From Anaerolineales bacterium (lineage in GTDB: Bacteria > Chloroflexota > Anaerolineae > Anaerolineales > DRMV01): 7,845 nucleotides of DNA. Of this stretch, positions 5,162 to 7,845 are shown piece by piece. The notes beneath the pieces are model-generated. The model saw nothing but the letters and a program-made list of their open reading frames with translations. It searched no databases and had not been told where the DNA came from. The stretch's first letter is position 1. Each line of letters begins with the position of its first letter. Made by a program: the position numbers and the translations under genes. The stretch is taken from assembly GCA_015491595.1 (NCBI GenBank), contig WFVP01000331.1, positions 1 to 7,845 on the forward strand, given 5' to 3'.

Positions 5162-6340
5162 ATGGCCCGCCTTGCATTCGAACACCTGCTGTCCGATGAG
5201 CACCGCATGATTCGGGATGCGGCGCGTGAGTTCGCTCAGGAAGTCATCGCGCCCGTGGCCGCGCAATTCGACAAGGAAGAGCGCTTTCCGCTGGAAACGG
5301 TGCGCAAGATGGGCGAGATGGGCTTCATGGGCATAGAGGTACCGGAAGAATACGGCGGCGCGGGCATGGACACCCTGGCCTACGTGCTGGCCCTGGAGGA
5401 AATCTCCAAGGTGGACGCGGCTCACGGCACCATCATGTCGGTGAACAACTCCCTGTTCAACTACGCCATCATGACCTTCGGCACGGAAGAGCAAAAGCGC
5501 AAGTACGTGGTGCCCGTGGCCTCGGGCCAGGCCATCGGCGCCTATGCGTTGACCGAGCCTTCCTCCGGCTCCGACGCGGCGAACATGCGCACCCGCGCGG
5601 TGCGCAAGGGCGATGTGTACGTCCTCAATGGCCGCAAGGCCTGGATTACCAACGGCACCGTGGCCGATTACTTCATCGTCTTCGCCATGACGGACCCCGA
5701 AAAGGGCCACCGGGGCATTACGGCCTTCATCGTGGAAGGGAACTGGCCCGGGTTCGTGCGGGGCAAGCAAGAGGAGAAGCTGGGCATCCGGGCCTCGGCT
5801 ACCTGCGAGCTGGCCTTCAACGATGTGGAAATCCCGGTGGAGAACCGTCTGGGCGAGGAGGGTCAGGGGTTCAAAATCGCCATGGCGGTGCTGGATGCCG
5901 GGCGCATCGGCATCGCGGCCCAGGCCCTGGGCATCGCGGAGGCAGCCTACGAGGCCAGCCGCCAGTACGTGCAGGAGCGGCAGGCCTTTGGCAAGCCCAT
6001 CGGCGAGTTCCAGGGCACGGGTTTCAAGATTGCCGACATGAAGACGCGGATTGAGGCCGCCCGGGCCCTGACCTACAACGCGGCCCTGGCCAAGGAGCGG
6101 GCCAAGAAGACAGGCGAGCGCTATACCCTGGAAGCTTCCATGGCCAAGCTCTTCGCCTCGGAGACGGCCATGTTCTGCGCCTGGGCCGCGGTGCAAATCC
6201 ACGGCGGCATGGGGTATTCCCGAGAGCTGCCCATCGAGCGGTACTTCCGGGACGCGAAGATCACCGAGATTTACGAGGGCACCAGCGAAATCCAGTGCCT
6301 GGTCATCGCCCGGATGGAGACAGGGTTGCGCATGCTGTGA
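5162..6340 (+). CDS. Acyl-CoA dehydrogenase, short-chain (butyryl-CoA dehydrogenase) type
   Basis: This 392-residue FAD enzyme would oxidise an acyl-CoA to the trans-2-enoyl-CoA, passing electrons to electron-transfer flavoprotein. The helical N-terminal domain starts LSDEHRMIRDAAREFAQE. The middle domain has AYALTEPSSGSDAANM, the FAD/substrate region, near 123-138, and EKLGIRASATCELAF near 206-220. The C-terminal domain has ERQAFGKPIGEFQ, IHGGMGYSRELPIERYFRDAKI and EIYEGTSEIQ. Glu372 in YEGTSE is in the usual catalytic-base position of short- and medium-chain enzymes. After IQ, family members often have Arg; here it is Cys379. Length is standard. ATG at 5162 is chosen because GGGAGG at 5149-5154 sits 7 nt upstream and the family N-terminus begins there. 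The frame is open 21 codons further upstream, but that part overlaps the promoter. It is the first gene of a probable two-gene unit with the methyltransferase. Confidence 0.95.
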   Translation: MARLAFEHLLSDEHRMIRDAAREFAQEVIAPVAAQFDKEERFPLETVRKMGEMGFMGIEVPEEYGGAGMDTLAYVLALEEISKVDAAHGTIMSVNNSLFNYAIMTFGTEEQKRKYVVPVASGQAIGAYALTEPSSGSDAANMRTRAVRKGDVYVLNGRKAWITNGTVADYFIVFAMTDPEKGHRGITAFIVEGNWPGFVRGKQEEKLGIRASATCELAFNDVEIPVENRLGEEGQGFKIAMAVLDAGRIGIAAQALGIAEAAYEASRQYVQERQAFGKPIGEFQGTGFKIADMKTRIEAARALTYNAALAKERAKKTGERYTLEASMAKLFASETAMFCAWAAVQIHGGMGYSRELPIERYFRDAKITEIYEGTSEIQCLVIARMETGLRML

Positions 6341-6378
6341 ACCCGAAGGGATTGGCTCCCCTTCCCTCCGATGCTGAC

Positions 6379-6396
6379 CGGGGAACAACGTCCCCG
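6379..6396 (+). repeat. Short inverted repeat abutting the methyltransferase ATG
   Basis: CGGGGA (6379-6384) pairs with TCCCCG (6391-6396) around the 6-nt loop ACAACG. Its 3' arm touches the ATG at 6397 and its 5' arm holds the only purine-rich stretch near the start. It could mask initiation there, or it may lie inside the coding region if the GTG at 6337 is used. Confidence 0.5.
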
Positions 6397-7281
6397 ATGG
6401 AGGGACCTGCAGGTCCGGTTCCCCCCCGGGCCTGGTGGGACCCTCCCTGCATTTGCTTTGGGGACAACTTGCCGTTTCTCCGGGCCCTGCCCGATGAAAC
6501 GGTGGACTTCATCTACATCGACCCGCCCTTCAACACCCGCAAGGAACGACGCCTGCAACGGTTACGGGTCCGGCAGGACCCCCAAGGCTCCCGCGTCGGT
6601 TTCCAGGACCGGCGTTACCGGGTGGAGGTGGTGGGGGAGGTGGCCTACGCCGACCGATATCCGGATTATTTGGGTTTCCTGGCGCCTCGACTGACCGAGG
6701 CCCTCCGGGTGCTCAAGCCCCACGGCAACTTGATTCTGCACCTGGACCCACGGGAGGGACACTACGTGCGGGTCTTGATGGACGCCCTCTGGGGTCCGGA
6801 GCGCTTCTTGGGCGAAATCGTCTGGGCCTATGACTACGGTGGACGCCCGCGGACCCGCTGGGCGCCCAAGCACGATACCCTGTTGTGGTACGCCAAGGAC
6901 CCCCGGGGTTATCGCTTCAACGAGAAGGAGCGGGAGCGCGCCTTCCCCTCTCATGGCCGCGCGCCTTATGGCCGCCGTCCCCCGGGCGACGTGTGGTGGC
7001 ACACCATTGTTCCAACCTCGGGACGGGAACGCACCGGATATCCCACCCAAAAGCCCCTGGGCCTGCTCATGCGTCTCATCCGGGCCTATACCCATCCCGG
7101 CGACCTGGTGCTGGACTTCTTCGCGGGCAGCGGGACCACGGGGGAAGCCGCGGCCCGTCTGGGCCGCCGTTTCCTCCTCGTGGACCACCACCCTCAGGCC
7201 TTTCTCGTCATGGTCCGGCGGTTGGCGCCTTATGGCCCTCGCTGGGTCACGCCGTACTGGGCCTGTCTGGGGGCCGGATGA
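6397..7281 (+). CDS. Site-specific DNA methyltransferase, beta class (N6-adenine or N4-cytosine), apparently solitary
   Basis: This 294-residue S-adenosylmethionine-dependent DNA methyltransferase has its motifs in the beta-class order. ICFGDNLPFL near 19-28 precedes catalytic motif IV DPPFNT at 42-47. LRVLKPHGNLILHLD lies mid-protein. WWHTIVPTSGRERTGYPTQKPLG contains PTQKP at 216-220, and the AdoMet-binding motif I DFFAGSGTTGEAA starts at 240, near the C-terminus. The WWHTIVPTSGRERTGYPTQKP stretch resembles solitary methylases common in Gram-positive and Chloroflexota genomes. DPPF suits N6-adenine methylation, but N4-cytosine cannot be excluded. The start is uncertain. ATG 6397 follows a CGGGGA/TCCCCG hairpin and has no good ribosome site. 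An in-frame GTG at 6337 overlaps the dehydrogenase stop (GTGA) and would add 20 residues by coupling. No endonuclease gene is visible on either side. The recognition sequence is not predictable from this reading. Confidence 0.9.
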   Translation: MEGPAGPVPPRAWWDPPCICFGDNLPFLRALPDETVDFIYIDPPFNTRKERRLQRLRVRQDPQGSRVGFQDRRYRVEVVGEVAYADRYPDYLGFLAPRLTEALRVLKPHGNLILHLDPREGHYVRVLMDALWGPERFLGEIVWAYDYGGRPRTRWAPKHDTLLWYAKDPRGYRFNEKERERAFPSHGRAPYGRRPPGDVWWHTIVPTSGRERTGYPTQKPLGLLMRLIRAYTHPGDLVLDFFAGSGTTGEAAARLGRRFLLVDHHPQAFLVMVRRLAPYGPRWVTPYWACLGAG

Positions 7282-7304
7282 CCGAAACCCTTGGGCGTGA
7301 TGGG

Positions 7305-7845
7305 TTACCGGCCGTTGTACATGTAGATTTCCTGCTCCACACGGTAGTCCCGTTTCCAGGGGCGGTCCACCAGGCCCTGAAGGGTCCAGCGGATGGTTCC
7401 GCCCTCCCCACAGGCCTGGCAGGTGGGCTTCCCTAAGCGGGGCAGCTGGATACGGAAGGGGAAGGCCCGTTCCTCGCCGGCCTGCATCTGGAAGGGTTGG
7501 GCCAGGGTCATATCCGCCACCCGCGCGTGGTATTCCATGTCGGGAATCTCGTGCTCGTAGTCGGAGAAGGTCAAGCCGGGCATGGTGATTCCCCGGTAGC
7601 GGATGAATTCCCGCACCGACAACACGATGCGCAGGCTCCTCCCCTTGATGGGCTGCCGGGCCTTGAGGTGCAGAGCGCCTTCCAGAATATCCCCTTCGAC
7701 GAATTCCAGACCGGGGAGGCGAAAGCGCATGTCCACTTCCTCGGGATGGGTGGCCTGGCCATAGAAGTCCAGATTTTGGAACGCGCCCGGCGGAGGCACC
7801 ACCAGACGCAACGCCCCTTGATACGTCACGTCCGGTCGCCAGGGT
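7305..7845 (-). CDS. Arrestin-like (Spo0M-like) beta-sandwich protein, N-terminus beyond window edge
   Basis: At least 180 residues are visible and the frame is open to the right edge. A GTG at 7829 could start it, but it lacks a ribosome site, so the gene probably continues outside. The protein is soluble and strand-rich. The pattern FVEGDILEGALHLKARQPIKGRSLRIVLSVREF, then ERAFPFRIQLPRLGKPT, then GTIRWTLQGLVDRPWKRDYRVEQEIYM, resembles arrestin/Spo0M/Vps26-type domains. These typically show a G..l.G.l.l turn, an fpF.i.lP strand and an i.W.l.a.ld.p...D end. This assignment is by pattern only. A CQAC pair lies in the loop before GTIRW, about 35 residues from the C-terminus; a single CxxC could bind metal with a partner or be a redox pair. 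It converges on the methyltransferase, with 23 bp between the stops and no clear terminator. The cellular role is unknown; such domains usually mediate protein-protein contacts. Confidence 0.6.
   Translation of the reverse strand, partial: PWRPDVTYQGALRLVVPPPGAFQNLDFYGQATHPEEVDMRFRLPGLEFVEGDILEGALHLKARQPIKGRSLRIVLSVREFIRYRGITMPGLTFSDYEHEIPDMEYHARVADMTLAQPFQMQAGEERAFPFRIQLPRLGKPTCQACGEGGTIRWTLQGLVDRPWKRDYRVEQEIYMYNGR

Noticed and set aside
5012..6388. 458-codon minus-strand frame
   Set aside because: Antisense shadow of the acyl-CoA dehydrogenase, whose sense protein is unmistakable.

Overview
The window is high-GC DNA (G or C at most third codon positions). It looks like a bacterial chromosome segment of ordinary metabolic and housekeeping genes. 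The gene mix suggests a Chloroflexota (Anaerolineae-like), possibly thermophilic or anaerobic bacterium: a tungstate-type ABC transporter, a prenyl-phosphate phosphoribosyltransferase-like UbiA protein, a short-chain acyl-CoA dehydrogenase, a solitary beta-class DNA methyltransferase and an arrestin-like protein. That assignment is inference from gene content only. No rRNA, tRNA, CRISPR array, insertion sequence or phage gene was recognised.

Left block (1-3658, minus strand): a probable operon read right to left. It starts at a TATAAT promoter near 3653-3658 and a roughly 95-nt leader with strong hairpins. It then encodes a TupB-type permease and an ATPase with a C-terminal MOP/TOBE domain (4-bp ATGA overlap), a multi-membrane UPF0104/LPG-synthase-TM protein 36 bp further on, and a diacylglycerol-kinase-family lipid kinase 72 bp after that. 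The kinase runs off the left edge. No substrate-binding protein (TupA) is present beside the transporter.

Middle (3802-5161): a minus-strand UbiA-superfamily gene whose predicted promoter places the transcription start on its first ATG, so it may be leaderless. A divergent intergenic region of about 470 bp follows, with no convincing gene. It holds a terminator-like hairpin and, near its right end, the probable promoter of the next gene.

Right block (5162-7845): a plus-strand acyl-CoA dehydrogenase, then a beta-class DNA methyltransferase that is probably co-transcribed and has no restriction partner in view. A convergent minus-strand gene whose stop lies 23 bp away encodes an arrestin-like beta-sandwich protein; it is open at the right edge.

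How the genes fit together: the left operon joins oxyanion (tungstate or molybdate) uptake to two membrane-lipid genes. The UbiA protein would add polyprenyl-phosphate chemistry to the same membrane theme. The acyl-CoA dehydrogenase belongs to beta-oxidation. The most unusual parts are non-coding: the tupB leader, which can form two mutually exclusive hairpins plus a perfect 11-bp stem, and the apparently leaderless UbiA gene. I found no clearly new multi-gene system.
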